DNA of 64,000 bases from Modestobacter sp. VKM Ac-2984. Its GTDB lineage: Bacteria; Actinomycetota; Actinomycetes; Mycobacteriales; Geodermatophilaceae. The stretch spans positions 62,001 through 126,000 of the forward strand of contig NZ_JAPVBJ010000010.1 of the NCBI RefSeq assembly GCF_026967985.1, read 5' to 3'. The notes beneath the pieces are model-generated. The model was not told the origin of the DNA. It ran no database searches and was given only the letters and a program-made list of their open reading frames with translations. Made by a program: the position numbers and the translations under genes. Positions 18,261 to 27,333 of the stretch are shown here, one piece after another (positions within the stretch are counted from its first letter, which is position 1; every line of letters starts with the position of its first letter).

Positions 18261-19009
18261 CCCGTTGCCTCCGCTGCCTCGACGGGCTCCGTCGATTCGG
18301 GAGTGTCCACGGTCCCGGCGGGTCCCGAGGCTGCCTCGTCGGCGAGAGCGGCTCGTTCCGGGCCCAGTCTGAGCACCCGCCGCGCCTCGTCGAGAGCTGC
18401 GTCGAACCCGGACTCCGGGTCCTCCAGGAGCAGCGCGGTGGCCCGGGCGTGCGCAGCCATCCCTGGATCAGCGCTCACTGCCGCCTCCTCCAGGGCCGGC
18501 TGGACCACGTCGCCGAGCGAGAGGAGAGCCCGGCTCAGACTGAGCTGCACCGTCCGGTCTCCACGCCCGAGCTGGGTGACCAGTTCTGTGACCAGGTCCT
18601 CCTCGTCGTCCTCGGGAACGAGGAGGACAGCCACCCGCCAGGCCGTCCGGGCCACCTCGTCGTCGGCGTCACGCAGCAGGTACCGCGTGATCCAGGCCCA
18701 CGTGCTCTCGTCGCCTATCTTCGACAGCGTGTGCAGGGCCTGGCTGCGCGCCTGCGCGTGCCCGGAGTCGAGCTCCCGCCGGAGCCGGGGCAGGACCAGC
18801 TCCGGCGGAAGGCGGGTCAGCGCCCAGGACAGCATGTCCCGCACGAAGAAGTCCGACTCGATCGCGCACCGCTGGACGAGCGCCTCCAGGAAGCCGGGGT
18901 CGGGCTCCGCGCCCATCGCCAGAGCCCCCCGGAGCCGGACCGAGGCGTCCGTCGCGGCCAGGGCACCGACCACCCGGACGTGCTGCGGTTCCTCGTTCGT
19001 CGCATGCAT
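18254..19009 (-). CDS. HEAT-repeat protein, partner of the MerR-HEAT regulator
   Basis: A 251-residue all-helical protein made of HEAT-like units: VRVVGALAATDASVRLRGALAMG, FFVRDMLSWALTRLP, ELDSGHAQARSQALHTLSKIG, DADDEVARTAWRVAVLL and LGRGDRTVQLSLSRALLSLG. The C-terminal tail is acidic and low-complexity. ATG at 19009 has AGGAGG about 7 bases upstream; an upstream in-frame start would run into the operator. Overlapping expression with the MerR-HEAT gene suggests the two solenoids work together, but the role is unknown. Confidence 0.75.
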   Translation of the reverse strand: MHATNEEPQHVRVVGALAATDASVRLRGALAMGAEPDPGFLEALVQRCAIESDFFVRDMLSWALTRLPPELVLPRLRRELDSGHAQARSQALHTLSKIGDESTWAWITRYLLRDADDEVARTAWRVAVLLVPEDDEEDLVTELVTQLGRGDRTVQLSLSRALLSLGDVVQPALEEAAVSADPGMAAHARATALLLEDPESGFDAALDEARRVLRLGPERAALADEAASGPAGTVDTPESTEPVEAAEATGC

Positions 19010-19037
19010 CACGACCACCTCCTGCGCTGCAGTGGGC

Positions 19038-19058
19038 ACCTTGTCACCGTGTCAAGGT
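19038..19058 (-). promoter_or_regulatory. MerR-type operator/promoter of the HEAT-repeat operon
   Basis: A 21-base near-perfect palindrome: half-sites ACCTTGTCAC (19038-19047) and GTGTCAAGGT (19049-19058), one mismatched pair. On the minus strand TTGACC at 19061-19056 is a good -35 box, followed by a long spacer of about 19 bases to a poor -10 box, the layout of MerR-controlled promoters. The HEAT gene start is 29 bases downstream. This implies autoregulation of the operon by its MerR-HEAT product. Confidence 0.6.
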
Positions 19059-19081
19059 CAAGCACCGATCGGCGACCACGC

Positions 19082-19704
19082 GGCTCGGCGGAGTCTCCGG
19101 AAAGCCGTACGGGACGGTCAACGCACGGCTGGCCTCGTTCCTGTCCGCCCGGCACCCAGCAGTCGAGGTGGTCCCGGCGGATGCTGCCGACCTCGGCACG
19201 GTGCTCTCCGAACGCGGCATCGCGCACGCCGACGTCATCGTCAGCGGCCTGCCGTGGGCTGCCTTCCCATCGCAGCAGCAAGGGCTGCTGCTCGACGCGG
19301 TGCTCACCGGTCTGTCATCCGATGGCGTTCTCACGACGTTCGCCTACGTCCACAGCCGGTGGACGCCGGCCGCCCGACGGTTCCGCCGGGAGCTGGAGGC
19401 ACGCTTCGACGAGGTCGTCGTCGGCCGCACCGTGTGGCGGAACCTCCCTCCGGCCCTCGTCTACTACGCACGTCGGCCCGTCACAGCGGGGGCCAGCCGC
19501 CGCACGATGTCGGGACGGCCACCACGCGAGCCCAGGAGCGCGACCACCGCACCGCGTGGACCACGCGTCGCGGAGGGAGATGGTCCGGCCGTCAGGCGCT
19601 GGCCTGCGCTGCCAACACCCGGGCGGCCTCGCGTTCGGCCTCGGTGTTGGCCACACCCGCCCGGGAGCCGGCGAGCTTGGCGCGGATGTGCTCCCCCACG
19701 GTGA
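19082..19704 (+). pseudogene. 5'-truncated phospholipid/rRNA-type methyltransferase
   Basis: In one plus-strand frame the sequence reads TVNARLASFLSARHPAVEVV, ADAADLGTVL, HADVIVSGLPWAAFP, DGVLTTFAYVHSRW and VWRNLPPALVYYARR. This is the C-terminal two thirds of a class I methyltransferase of the PmtA/KsgA-like group (SGLPW and VWRNLPPAxVY are diagnostic). The N-terminal SAM-binding GxGxG motif that should precede it is missing: upstream bases are the operator and leader of the HEAT operon. GTG at 19168 could start a 178-residue product, but it would lack motif I. The end runs over the convergent oxygenase gene. Confidence 0.6.
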
Positions 19705-20638
19705 TCGGCGGATACGGCGACCCGTCGCCCACGCAGGTCGGCAGCGTCTCGATGACGGCGTCGATGTTGCCGTCGTGGAAGAACGCCGCGCTGCGCCGCC
19801 GCTGGATGCTGCCGTCCACGATCGGCGGCTTGACCCGGTGCAGGGTCGACATCCAGCGCTCGTTCGTCCATCGCGCCATCAGGTCACCCAGGTTGATCAG
19901 CAGCGCACCGTCGGCCGGCTGGACGTCGTGCCAGGCCCCGTCGCGCCCCAGCACCTGCAGCCCCGCGACCTGGTCGGCCCAGAGCACGGTGACGATGCCG
20001 TAGTCGGTGTGCTCCCCCATGCCGGTCAGATCGCCGTCGAGTTCGAGCGCGCCGGGCTCCAGGGCGTAGTTGTTCATCCTCAGCACGTCGAGGCTGTGGT
20101 CGGTGTAGCGCTCGAAGAAGCCGTCCGGCAGGCCGAGCGCGTCGGCGAACATCGTCGTCAGGGTCCGCGCCACCCGGGAGGCCTCGTCGGAGTAGGCGGA
20201 GACGGCACCGCGGAACGACGAGGCCTCGGCCGGCCAGACGTTCTCCGGGTAGTCGGCCTCGGGCAGGTCGAGTTCCGGGAAGTCCGACACCGCAGCCCCG
20301 ACGTTGAACGCCTCGAAGAAGTCGTGCATGCGGTTGGACGGCGCGAGCCCGAGGCTGAGGCTGAGCGACTCCGTCTTGGGAGGGGCGTAGCCCCGGTTGA
20401 TCTCCGGCGGCGTCCGGTACTGCTCCTTGACCTCCAGCGGGAGGAGGAAGAACTCGTCGAGGGCGGCCGCGAACGCGTCGGTGACGGCGGTCGGGATGCC
20501 GTGACCGAGAACCTGGACGAAGCCCACGGTGCGGGCTGCCTCGTCGAAGGCCGCCGCCGTGGCTGCGCGCTCCTCCGGGGTGCCGGCGCCGACGTAGGAG
20601 GAGATGTCGACGGTCGGGACGTGGAACGCGGTGGTCAT
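19592..20638 (-). CDS. 2-oxoglutarate/Fe(II)-dependent oxygenase, isopenicillin-N-synthase-like
   Basis: A 348-residue oxygenase. The N-terminal DIOX segment is VPTVDISSY with GFVQVLGHGIP; the iron ligands are His210 and Asp212 (GEHTDYG) and His267 (STLHRVKPP), with the 2-oxoglutarate-binding Arg/Ser pair in RRSAAFF. It hydroxylates or demethylates a small molecule using 2-oxoglutarate and oxygen. It is the last gene of an operon whose upstream members are an adenosine-deaminase-like enzyme and an NMT1-type importer, so the substrate is probably a nucleobase or nucleoside derivative. Overlaps the deaminase gene by 4 bases. Confidence 0.85.
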   Translation of the reverse strand: MTTAFHVPTVDISSYVGAGTPEERAATAAAFDEAARTVGFVQVLGHGIPTAVTDAFAAALDEFFLLPLEVKEQYRTPPEINRGYAPPKTESLSLSLGLAPSNRMHDFFEAFNVGAAVSDFPELDLPEADYPENVWPAEASSFRGAVSAYSDEASRVARTLTTMFADALGLPDGFFERYTDHSLDVLRMNNYALEPGALELDGDLTGMGEHTDYGIVTVLWADQVAGLQVLGRDGAWHDVQPADGALLINLGDLMARWTNERWMSTLHRVKPPIVDGSIQRRRSAAFFHDGNIDAVIETLPTCVGDGSPYPPITVGEHIRAKLAGSRAGVANTEAEREAARVLAAQASA

Positions 20639-21726
20639 GCTCGGCCCTTCGGGACGGGTGGGGGTGCATCGGGGGTGGTGGACACGACGGCCTCGACCCG
20701 CGCGAGCAGGTCGGCCTTGTCCGTCTCGTCGAGCCAGCAGGCCTCGACGGCGTTGCGGGTGAACGCGGCGAGCTGGTCGCGGCGGTAGCCGAGAGCGTGC
20801 GCGAGCACGCGGTAGTCGTGGGTCGGGTCGGTGCCGAACATCGGTGGGTCGTCGCTGTCGATGGTCACGCAGAGCCCGGCGTCGACCATCTCCGCGATCC
20901 GGCGGTGGCTGCCGTCCCCGCTGCCGGAGTAGCGACCGATGTCGGAGCTGACCGGAGTGCAGGTGAACGGCACCCGCTCCGCCACGCACCGCGCGGTGAG
21001 GACCGGGTCGTCCACCACGTGGTAGCCGTGGTCGACCCGGCTGCAGCCGAGCTGGTCGAGCAGGACCTCGACGTGCTGCGGCGGGCCGGACTCCGAGTGC
21101 GCCGTCCGCTGCAGGCCGTGCCGCGCCGCCAGCCGGTAGGCCTCGACGAAACGGCCCGGCGGCCCGTTGACCTCTGCGTAGTCGAGCCCGATGCCGAGCA
21201 CGTCCTCGGCGCGGTGCTCCACCACCTGCTCGACCAGCTCGACGGCGGCGGCGCCGCTGCGCTCCCGGCAGAGGCCGACGAGGAAGGCGGCCCGGACGCC
21301 GGTGTCGACCTCCGCGTCCCGGGCCCCGGCGAGGACGCCCTCCAGGATCCGGCGGTACGGCACCCCTGGGTGGCCCGGCGGGCTCAGGTGCACCTCCCGG
21401 TAGAGCACCCCGTGGTCTGCGCCGCCGGTGGTCAGGGACTCGTAGGTGACCTGGCGGAAGTCGTCGACGTCGCGGATCAGCGAGCCGACGACATCCAGCA
21501 CGCGGAGGAACTCCCCGAGGTCGGCGTAGCTGTGGTGGTCGTACAGCTGCTCGGCGGACCGGCCGAGGGCGACGCCGTGCTTCCGAGCGAGGTCGATCAC
21601 CGTCTGCGGGGCCACGCTGCCGATGAGGTGGCAGTGCAGGCTGATCTTCGGCAGGGCGGCGACCATCGCGTCGATGGCCGGGTCGGCCGGCACGGGCGTG
21701 GAGTGCACCCTGGTCGCGAGGCTCAC
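20635..21726 (-). CDS. Adenosine deaminase family protein
   Basis: A 363-residue amidohydrolase. Zinc ligands His31 and His33 are in SLHCHLIGS; the central TAHSES supplies the third histidine and the catalytic Glu (most family members have HAGE), then RVDHGYH and DSDDPPMFGT with the last Asp pair. The family deaminates adenosine or adenine-like bases; the HSES variant leaves the exact substrate open. GTG start in a GTGA overlap with the permease gene upstream, so it is co-translated with the importer. Confidence 0.85.
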   Translation of the reverse strand: MSLATRVHSTPVPADPAIDAMVAALPKISLHCHLIGSVAPQTVIDLARKHGVALGRSAEQLYDHHSYADLGEFLRVLDVVGSLIRDVDDFRQVTYESLTTGGADHGVLYREVHLSPPGHPGVPYRRILEGVLAGARDAEVDTGVRAAFLVGLCRERSGAAAVELVEQVVEHRAEDVLGIGLDYAEVNGPPGRFVEAYRLAARHGLQRTAHSESGPPQHVEVLLDQLGCSRVDHGYHVVDDPVLTARCVAERVPFTCTPVSSDIGRYSGSGDGSHRRIAEMVDAGLCVTIDSDDPPMFGTDPTHDYRVLAHALGYRRDQLAAFTRNAVEACWLDETDKADLLARVEAVVSTTPDAPPPVPKGRA

Positions 21727-22562
21727 CGCTGACCCACCGCGCGCCCGAACCGGCTGAGCACTGCCGTCTCCAGCAGTTGGGCGAGGAGGTAGAGCAGCAG
21801 CGCGGTCAGGGTGATGGCCACGACCAACGCCCAGACGCGGGTGTTCTGTGAACGGTTGGCGGCGGACACGACGGCGTAACCGATGCCCTTCCCGGTCGCC
21901 AGCCACTCGGCGAGGAGCGCGCCGGTCAGGGCACCGGGCACCGCGATCCGCACGGAGGCGAAGAGCGCGGGCAGCGCGGACGGGAAACCCACCTTGAGCA
22001 GCACGGTCGACGGCGACCCGCCGTAGACGAGCACCAGGTCCCGCATCTGCGGGGTGACCGAGCGCAGCCCCGCCACGATGTTCACCAGGGCTGGGAAGAG
22101 GACGACGATCGCGCTCATCAGCGCGACGACGGCGTAGCCGCGGCCGACGAGCAGGATCAGGATGGGCGCCAGCGCGATGAGCGGGACGGTCTGCAGCACC
22201 ACCGCGGCCGGCATCACCGCCCCCTCGAGCAGCTTGCACCGGACGACGACCGCCGCCAGCACGATCGCGGTCAGCATGCCGGCGGCGAACCCGACGGCGG
22301 CGTCGATCAACGTCTGCTGCAACAGCGTCCAGATCTCCGCGCGCAGCTCGGCCGACTCCGCGTCCCCGAAGAGACTGGTCCACACCTCCGCCGGGGTCTT
22401 GCCGACGTACGTCGAGACGTCCCAGACCCGCAGCGCGGCGATCCAGAGGAGCACCACCACACCCAGCACGAGCACGGTGGTGGCCACCTGGCGGAGCACG
22501 GAGCGAAGCAGCGACCCGGTCCCGCCGGTGACCCGGTCGGTACCGGGCAGCATCGTGCTCAC
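21723..22562 (-). CDS. ABC transporter permease (NMT1/SsuC type)
   Basis: A 279-residue membrane protein with six hydrophobic segments and the BPD_transp_1 signature. The EAA-like loop is GGSPSTVLLKVGFPSALPALFASVRIAVPGA, the contact site for the ATPase. It pairs with the second permease encoded directly upstream as a heterodimer. GTG start in a GTGA overlap at 22562; ATG at 22553 is an alternative. Confidence 0.85.
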   Translation of the reverse strand: MSTMLPGTDRVTGGTGSLLRSVLRQVATTVLVLGVVVLLWIAALRVWDVSTYVGKTPAEVWTSLFGDAESAELRAEIWTLLQQTLIDAAVGFAAGMLTAIVLAAVVVRCKLLEGAVMPAAVVLQTVPLIALAPILILLVGRGYAVVALMSAIVVLFPALVNIVAGLRSVTPQMRDLVLVYGGSPSTVLLKVGFPSALPALFASVRIAVPGALTGALLAEWLATGKGIGYAVVSAANRSQNTRVWALVVAITLTALLLYLLAQLLETAVLSRFGRAVGQR

Positions 22563-23347
22563 GAGGCCGCGCCCTTCGACCACGGCGTGACCACCCGGCC
22601 GACCAGACCCAGGACGGCGTAGACCGCCCCGGCCACCAGTGCGCAGCCGATCCCCACCGCCCACGCCTGCTCGACGTCGACGTTCTGCTGGGCGATCTTG
22701 AGGATGAGCGCGACGCCGCGCTGCACTCCGCCGACGTACTCGCCGAGGATCGCGCCGAGGAAGGCAGCCGGCGCGCCGATCCGCATGGCGGCGAGGATCG
22801 AGGGCAGGGCCGAGATCAGCTGCACCTTCTGCAGCTGCCGGACCCGGCCGCCACCGAAGACCCGCACCACGTCGAGGCTGGCCCGATCGGCGGAGCGGAG
22901 CCCGAGCACGGTGCCGACGACCGTGGTGAAGAAGACCGCCAGGGCGGCGAGTGCTGTGGCGGTGCCGGAGCGCTCGCCCTCGTCCGGGTTGCCGATGACG
23001 ATGAACAGCACCGGGGCGATGGCGACCAGGGGCACGCAGTAGCTCATCACCGCCACCTGCATCAGGACCGGCTCGGCGACGGGGAACAGCAGCACCAGCG
23101 ACGCGACGACGAGCCCGGCCAGGGTGCCGTAGAGGAAGCCGACCGAGGCCTCCTGGAGCGTCATCCCGAAGTGCAGCGACCAGAAGCCCCAGCCGGCCTG
23201 GACCGCGGTGGTGAACACGCCGTCCGGGGTCGGCACCCGGGCGCCGGACAGCACGGTGAGCGCGGCCAGCCACCACACGGCGACCAACGCGAGGATGCCG
23301 ACCGCGCTGGTGCGCAGGGAGCGGATGGACTCACGCGAGAGGTGCAC
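22559..23347 (-). CDS. ABC transporter permease (NMT1/SsuC type)
   Basis: A 262-residue permease with six hydrophobic segments and the EAA-like loop in the FGGGRVRQLQKVQLISALPS region followed by ILAAMRIGAPAAFLGAILGE. It is homologous in layout to the next gene and the two likely form the channel together. GTG start 2 bases after the end of the ATPase gene on this strand; ends in a GTGA overlap. Confidence 0.85.
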   Translation of the reverse strand: MHLSRESIRSLRTSAVGILALVAVWWLAALTVLSGARVPTPDGVFTTAVQAGWGFWSLHFGMTLQEASVGFLYGTLAGLVVASLVLLFPVAEPVLMQVAVMSYCVPLVAIAPVLFIVIGNPDEGERSGTATALAALAVFFTTVVGTVLGLRSADRASLDVVRVFGGGRVRQLQKVQLISALPSILAAMRIGAPAAFLGAILGEYVGGVQRGVALILKIAQQNVDVEQAWAVGIGCALVAGAVYAVLGLVGRVVTPWSKGAAS

Positions 23348-23349
23348 GC

Positions 23350-24189
23350 TCAGCCCTCACCCGGCACGGCGGACGCCCCGCCGAACAGCAGCTCCGAGGC
23401 CCGGTCGTGCAGGGCGTGGAACTCCGGTGTCCGCATCAGGTCGGGGGTCCGCGGTCGGGGCAGGTCGACCTGCAGGACCTCCTGGACCCGCCCGGGGCGC
23501 GCGCTCATCACGGCGACCTGGTCGGAGAGGAAGACCGCCTCCGAGATGCTGTGGGTGACCATCAGCGTGGTCGCCGGCTTCTCCGTCCAGATCCGCAGCA
23601 GCTCCACGTTGAGCCGCTGCCGTGTCATGTCGTCCAGCGCGCCGAACGGCTCGTCGAGCAGCAGGACCGACGGGGTGACGACCAGCGCACGGGCGATCGA
23701 CACGCGCTGGCGCATGCCGCCCGACAGCTGGGCCGGCTTCGCCTTCTCGAAGCCCTCCAGGCCGACCAGCTTGATCAGCTCGCCCACCAGCGCGTCGTCC
23801 GGCTTCTGCCCCGAGACCTCGAAGGGCAGCCGGATGTTGGACAACACCGACCGCCACGGCAGCAGGGCGGAGTCCTGGAAGGCGATCCCCAGCTCATTGC
23901 CGCGGCGCAGCTGCAGCGGCGTCCGGCCCTCCACGAGCGCCGAGCCGGACGTCGGCTCCTCCAACCCCGCGAGGATCCGCAGGATCGTGGACTTGCCGCA
24001 GCCGGACGGGCCGAGCAGCGACAGGAAGCTGCCCTTGTCCGTCCACAGGGTGGCGTCCTCCAGGGCGGCCACCGTCCGGCGACCGACCCGGAAGGTCTTG
24101 CTCAGGTGGTCGATCCGCACGCCGGTGCCGATCGAGGGAGCTGCGCCCCCGGTACCAGCGCTCGTCGACGCCTCTGCAACCTGGGCCAT
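23350..24189 (-). CDS. ABC transporter ATP-binding protein (SsuB/TauB type)
   Basis: A 279-residue ATPase with Walker [11 protein letters not shown]-loop [12 protein letters not shown], signature [13 protein letters not shown], Walker [13 protein letters not shown] and the H-loop [14 protein letters not shown]. The sequence is of the nitrate/sulfonate/taurine/thiamine-precursor class, which fits the adjacent permeases and NMT1-like binding protein. Second gene of the operon, 29 bases after the binding-protein gene. Confidence 0.92.
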   Translation of the reverse strand: MAQVAEASTSAGTGGAAPSIGTGVRIDHLSKTFRVGRRTVAALEDATLWTDKGSFLSLLGPSGCGKSTILRILAGLEEPTSGSALVEGRTPLQLRRGNELGIAFQDSALLPWRSVLSNIRLPFEVSGQKPDDALVGELIKLVGLEGFEKAKPAQLSGGMRQRVSIARALVVTPSVLLLDEPFGALDDMTRQRLNVELLRIWTEKPATTLMVTHSISEAVFLSDQVAVMSARPGRVQEVLQVDLPRPRTPDLMRTPEFHALHDRASELLFGGASAVPGEG

Positions 24190-24218
24190 GTCGAACGTCT
24201 CCGTCGCGTCCGGCCGGG

Positions 24219-25277
24219 TCAGGAGGGCAGCTCGGTGAGCTCGGGCTTCTCCTCGAGCAGCTCCTCGAGCAGCGACAGGTCGAAGAGGTCGGCGGCCTCG
24301 AGGTCGATGCCGGCCGCCTCGAGCGTGGTCATGTTCTGCTCGATCAGCTCGTCGGAGATGGTGAACAGGCCGTTCGCCTCGACGTCGGGTGTGACGATCA
24401 GGCCGGCCTGCACCTCCGACTGCTCGAGCTCCTTCTGCATGTTCAGCTGCAGATCGCTGCCGTACTCCTCGACCGCCATCCGCGCGCCCTCCGCGGGGTC
24501 GGCGAGCGCGTCCTGCCAGCCGAGGATCTCCGCCTCGAGGAACGCCTTCACCTTCTCCGGCTCCTCCGCGATCATGCGGTCGGTGGTGATGACCGACTCG
24601 GCGACGAAGGGCAGCCCGTTGTCGGCGAAGGGCAGGTTGGTCACCTCGATGCCCAGCGACTGGACGGTGATGGACTCGTTGGTCAGGTAGGCCAGGAAGC
24701 CGTCGACCTCGCCGTCGACGAGCGGTGCCGGGTCGTACTCGACGGGGACCTTCTGCACGTCGGCCGGGTCGATGCCGTTCACCTCGAGCAGTGCGTCGAA
24801 GAGCGTCTCGTTGCCGCCGGCCTGCACGCCGATCGTCTTGCCGATCAGGTCCTGGGGCGTCGCGATGTTCCCACCGTCCGCGCGCGAGAGGATCGTGAAC
24901 GGGTTCTTCTGGAACTTGGTGCCCACGATCTTGAGCGGCGCGTCCTCCTCGGCGATGACCTGGGCGGTGGAGACGGCGTTGCTGAGGCCGAAGTCGGCGT
25001 CCTCGGTGGCGACGAGCGTCTCGATGGCGCCCGGACCGGGGTCCATCGTCACCGAGCCGAACCCGGCGTCCTGGTAGTAGCCCTGGCTGTCGGCGAAGAA
25101 CTCACCGGCGAACTCGGCGTTCTTGATCCACGACAACTGGAGCGTGAGGTCGCCGAGGTCACCCTCCCCGCCGCTGGCGGCTGCGGACTCGCCGTCGTCG
25201 GACCCGCATGCGGTGAGAACGAGGGCGGCGGCGGTCAGCAGTGCTCCGGTGCGCACGGTGCGGTGGCGGAAGGTCAT
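24219..25277 (-). CDS. NMT1/SsuA-like ABC substrate-binding lipoprotein
   Basis: A 352-residue protein with a lipoprotein signal ([11 protein letters not shown]; Cys near residue 24) and an NMT1-type fold: [15 protein letters not shown], a GYYQDAGF segment, [36 protein letters not shown] and [11 protein letters not shown]. Related proteins bind pyrimidine precursors of thiamine, riboflavin or alkylsulfonates. The operon partners (adenosine-deaminase-like enzyme, 2-oxoglutarate oxygenase) point to a purine- or pyrimidine-like ligand. It is the first gene of the operon, with a 288-base gap upstream. The C-terminal 40 residues are strongly acidic. Confidence 0.85.
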   Translation of the reverse strand: MTFRHRTVRTGALLTAAALVLTACGSDDGESAAASGGEGDLGDLTLQLSWIKNAEFAGEFFADSQGYYQDAGFGSVTMDPGPGAIETLVATEDADFGLSNAVSTAQVIAEEDAPLKIVGTKFQKNPFTILSRADGGNIATPQDLIGKTIGVQAGGNETLFDALLEVNGIDPADVQKVPVEYDPAPLVDGEVDGFLAYLTNESITVQSLGIEVTNLPFADNGLPFVAESVITTDRMIAEEPEKVKAFLEAEILGWQDALADPAEGARMAVEEYGSDLQLNMQKELEQSEVQAGLIVTPDVEANGLFTISDELIEQNMTTLEAAGIDLEAADLFDLSLLEELLEEKPELTELPS

Positions 25278-25565
25278 GAGGTGCTCCGTATCTCAGCCAC
25301 ACCCTCGGCGGGGTGGGGTGCCGTCCCGGCATGGGGTCGGGCTGAAGCTAGGAGCGGGTCGTTTCGCCGTTCAGCCCCTGGTGTTTCGCGTCGGTTAACC
25401 CATTCGCCCAGCGGCGGATGCGCTGGTCGACCGGCGGCAGCGACCTGTCGATCGGACCACCCAGGTGAGCACGAGCGGCACTCCGGCCGTCGGCGACGGA
25501 GCGTCACCGGTTCGGCTCCCGCGGGAGGAGCCCCGACGAGGTGTGGGGCAGGGCAAGCTGACCCC

Positions 25566-27302
25566 GTGCAGCACATCGGGATCGACCTCGCCTGGGGGCT
25601 CAAGCAGCCCACCGGCCTCGCCGTGCTCGACGACGCCGGCCGGCTGGTGCACGTCTGCGCGGTGCGTACCGACGAGCAGATCGAGACCGCGCTGGCACCG
25701 TTCACCGTCGGCCCGTGCATCGTGGCGATCGACGCCCCGCTGGTGGTCACCAACGCCACCGGCAACCGGGCCGCCGAGCGGGCGCTGAACGCCGACTTCG
25801 CGAGGTTCCAGGCCGGGACGTACCCGACGAACACCGGGAAACCAGAGTTCACCGATGGTGACACCCGGGCCGGGCGGATCGGCCGGCGCCTGCGGCTGGA
25901 CCTCGATCCCCGCTCGGGCCGCGACCGCCGTGGGATCGAGGTCTACCCGCACGCGGCGACGGTGGCGCTGTTCCGGCTGGGCCGCACGCTGAAGTACAAC
26001 AACAAGCCGGGCCGGGTGCTCGAGCAGATGCGCGCGGAGCTGCTGCTGCTCATCGACCTGCTGGGCGCGGTGGTCGAGCTCGACCTCGGAGCACCGTTCG
26101 CCGGGCTGCGCCAGCAGGTGCAGGCCGCCACCCGCAAGAGCGAGCTGCGGGTGGCGGAGGACCAGGTCGACGCCGTGGTGTGCGCCTACGTGGGATGGAT
26201 CGCCGTCCGGCGCCCGGATGAGGTGACCACCTACGGCGACGCGGCTGGCGGCGCCATCGTGACCCCGACCCTGCCGCCGGACCTGCAGCCCGGCCCCTGG
26301 GTCGCCGCACCCGCGGCCGACCCGGTGCAGCAGGCTATCCAGGCGTACGCCGACGGCCGGCCCGAGACCCTGGTCGCCGGGGCGCAGGCGCTCGCACTCG
26401 TCACCGGGGTGCTCGACGACGCGGGGATCAACTACCTGTCGGTGACCGGGCGGACCAAGACCATCGCCTCGTTCGCGGAGAAGGCGGCCCGCACGGTCGA
26501 CGGCGTGCTCGCCTACCCGGATCCGGCGCGGGAGATCACCGACCAGATCGGCGTGCGGGTGATCACCTACGTGCAGAGCGACGTGGAGGCGGTCGCCGAG
26601 CTGCTGGCCGCGCAGGTGCGGGTGCTCGACGACCGCGACATGGGTCGGCGGACCGCGCAGCAGGGCCGGTTCGGCTACGCCAGCCGGCACCTGCTGATCG
26701 GCGTGGACCCGGGCCGGGTGGCCGAGCTGCCGGAGCTGGTCGGGCGCGTGGTCCAGGTGCAGGTGCGCACGGTGCTGCAGCACGCGTGGGCCGAGTTCGA
26801 GCACGACATCCGCTACAAGGGCACGGTGCCGGCCGAGCACGCCTCCGAGTTCGACCGCCGGTTCACCCTGGCCGCCGGGCTGCTGGAGCTGGCCGACCAG
26901 GAGTTCACCGCGATCCGCGAGCGCCTCCGGGCACCGGTTCCCGCCGACGAGGTCGACGACACCGACCCCGACGACCCCCGGATCGCGCCCCGCGAGCTGG
27001 CTGCGTTCCTGGCCGGGCAGTACGCCGACGCCGGCTGGTCGCGTCCGGACCACTACACCTGGATCTCCGGCCTGCTCCTGGAGCTGGGCGTGACCAGCCT
27101 GGTGGAGCTGGGCGAGGTGCTGCGCGGCGCCGACGACAGCGGCATCCCCGCCCGGATGGACTACCGCTATCCCCCGGGTGCCGTGCGCCGGCTGGACGAC
27201 ACGCTGTTGGCCGGCTTCGGGCAGCGGTACGTGGAGCTGCACGGCAATGCCGACCGGCGGGCCGCGCTGACCACCCGGCTGCAGCGGCTCACCGGCGGCT
27301 GA
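25566..27302 (+). CDS. DUF429 - RelA/SpoT (ppGpp synthetase) fusion protein
   Basis: A 578-residue two-domain protein. Residues 1-220 match DUF429, an RNase H-like-fold family (HIGIDLAWG, VAIDAPLVV, then AEDQVDAVVCAYVGW). Residues about 285-470 match the RelA/SpoT synthetase domain: GRTKTIASFAEKA, DQIGVRVITYV, GYASRHLLIGV and VQVQVRTVLQHAWAEFEHD followed by IRYKG. The second domain makes (p)ppGpp-type alarmones from GTP/GDP and ATP in relatives; no HD hydrolase domain is visible, so it would be synthesis-only. The GTG start at 25566 is chosen because DUF429 begins there. No toxin/antitoxin-type neighbour is evident. Confidence 0.85.
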   Translation: MQHIGIDLAWGLKQPTGLAVLDDAGRLVHVCAVRTDEQIETALAPFTVGPCIVAIDAPLVVTNATGNRAAERALNADFARFQAGTYPTNTGKPEFTDGDTRAGRIGRRLRLDLDPRSGRDRRGIEVYPHAATVALFRLGRTLKYNNKPGRVLEQMRAELLLLIDLLGAVVELDLGAPFAGLRQQVQAATRKSELRVAEDQVDAVVCAYVGWIAVRRPDEVTTYGDAAGGAIVTPTLPPDLQPGPWVAAPAADPVQQAIQAYADGRPETLVAGAQALALVTGVLDDAGINYLSVTGRTKTIASFAEKAARTVDGVLAYPDPAREITDQIGVRVITYVQSDVEAVAELLAAQVRVLDDRDMGRRTAQQGRFGYASRHLLIGVDPGRVAELPELVGRVVQVQVRTVLQHAWAEFEHDIRYKGTVPAEHASEFDRRFTLAAGLLELADQEFTAIRERLRAPVPADEVDDTDPDDPRIAPRELAAFLAGQYADAGWSRPDHYTWISGLLLELGVTSLVELGEVLRGADDSGIPARMDYRYPPGAVRRLDDTLLAGFGQRYVELHGNADRRAALTTRLQRLTGG

Positions 27303-27333
27303 CCGACGGCCGGCTGTACCCGGAGGGCCGGGG

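Noticed and set aside
25278-25400. TPP riboswitch upstream of the NMT1-type binding-protein gene (minus strand has GGCTGAGATAC)
   Set aside because: The matching piece lies only about 10 bases before the ATG, so the second half (CCTGATCTGG-type box and aptamer arm) cannot fit; likely chance similarity.
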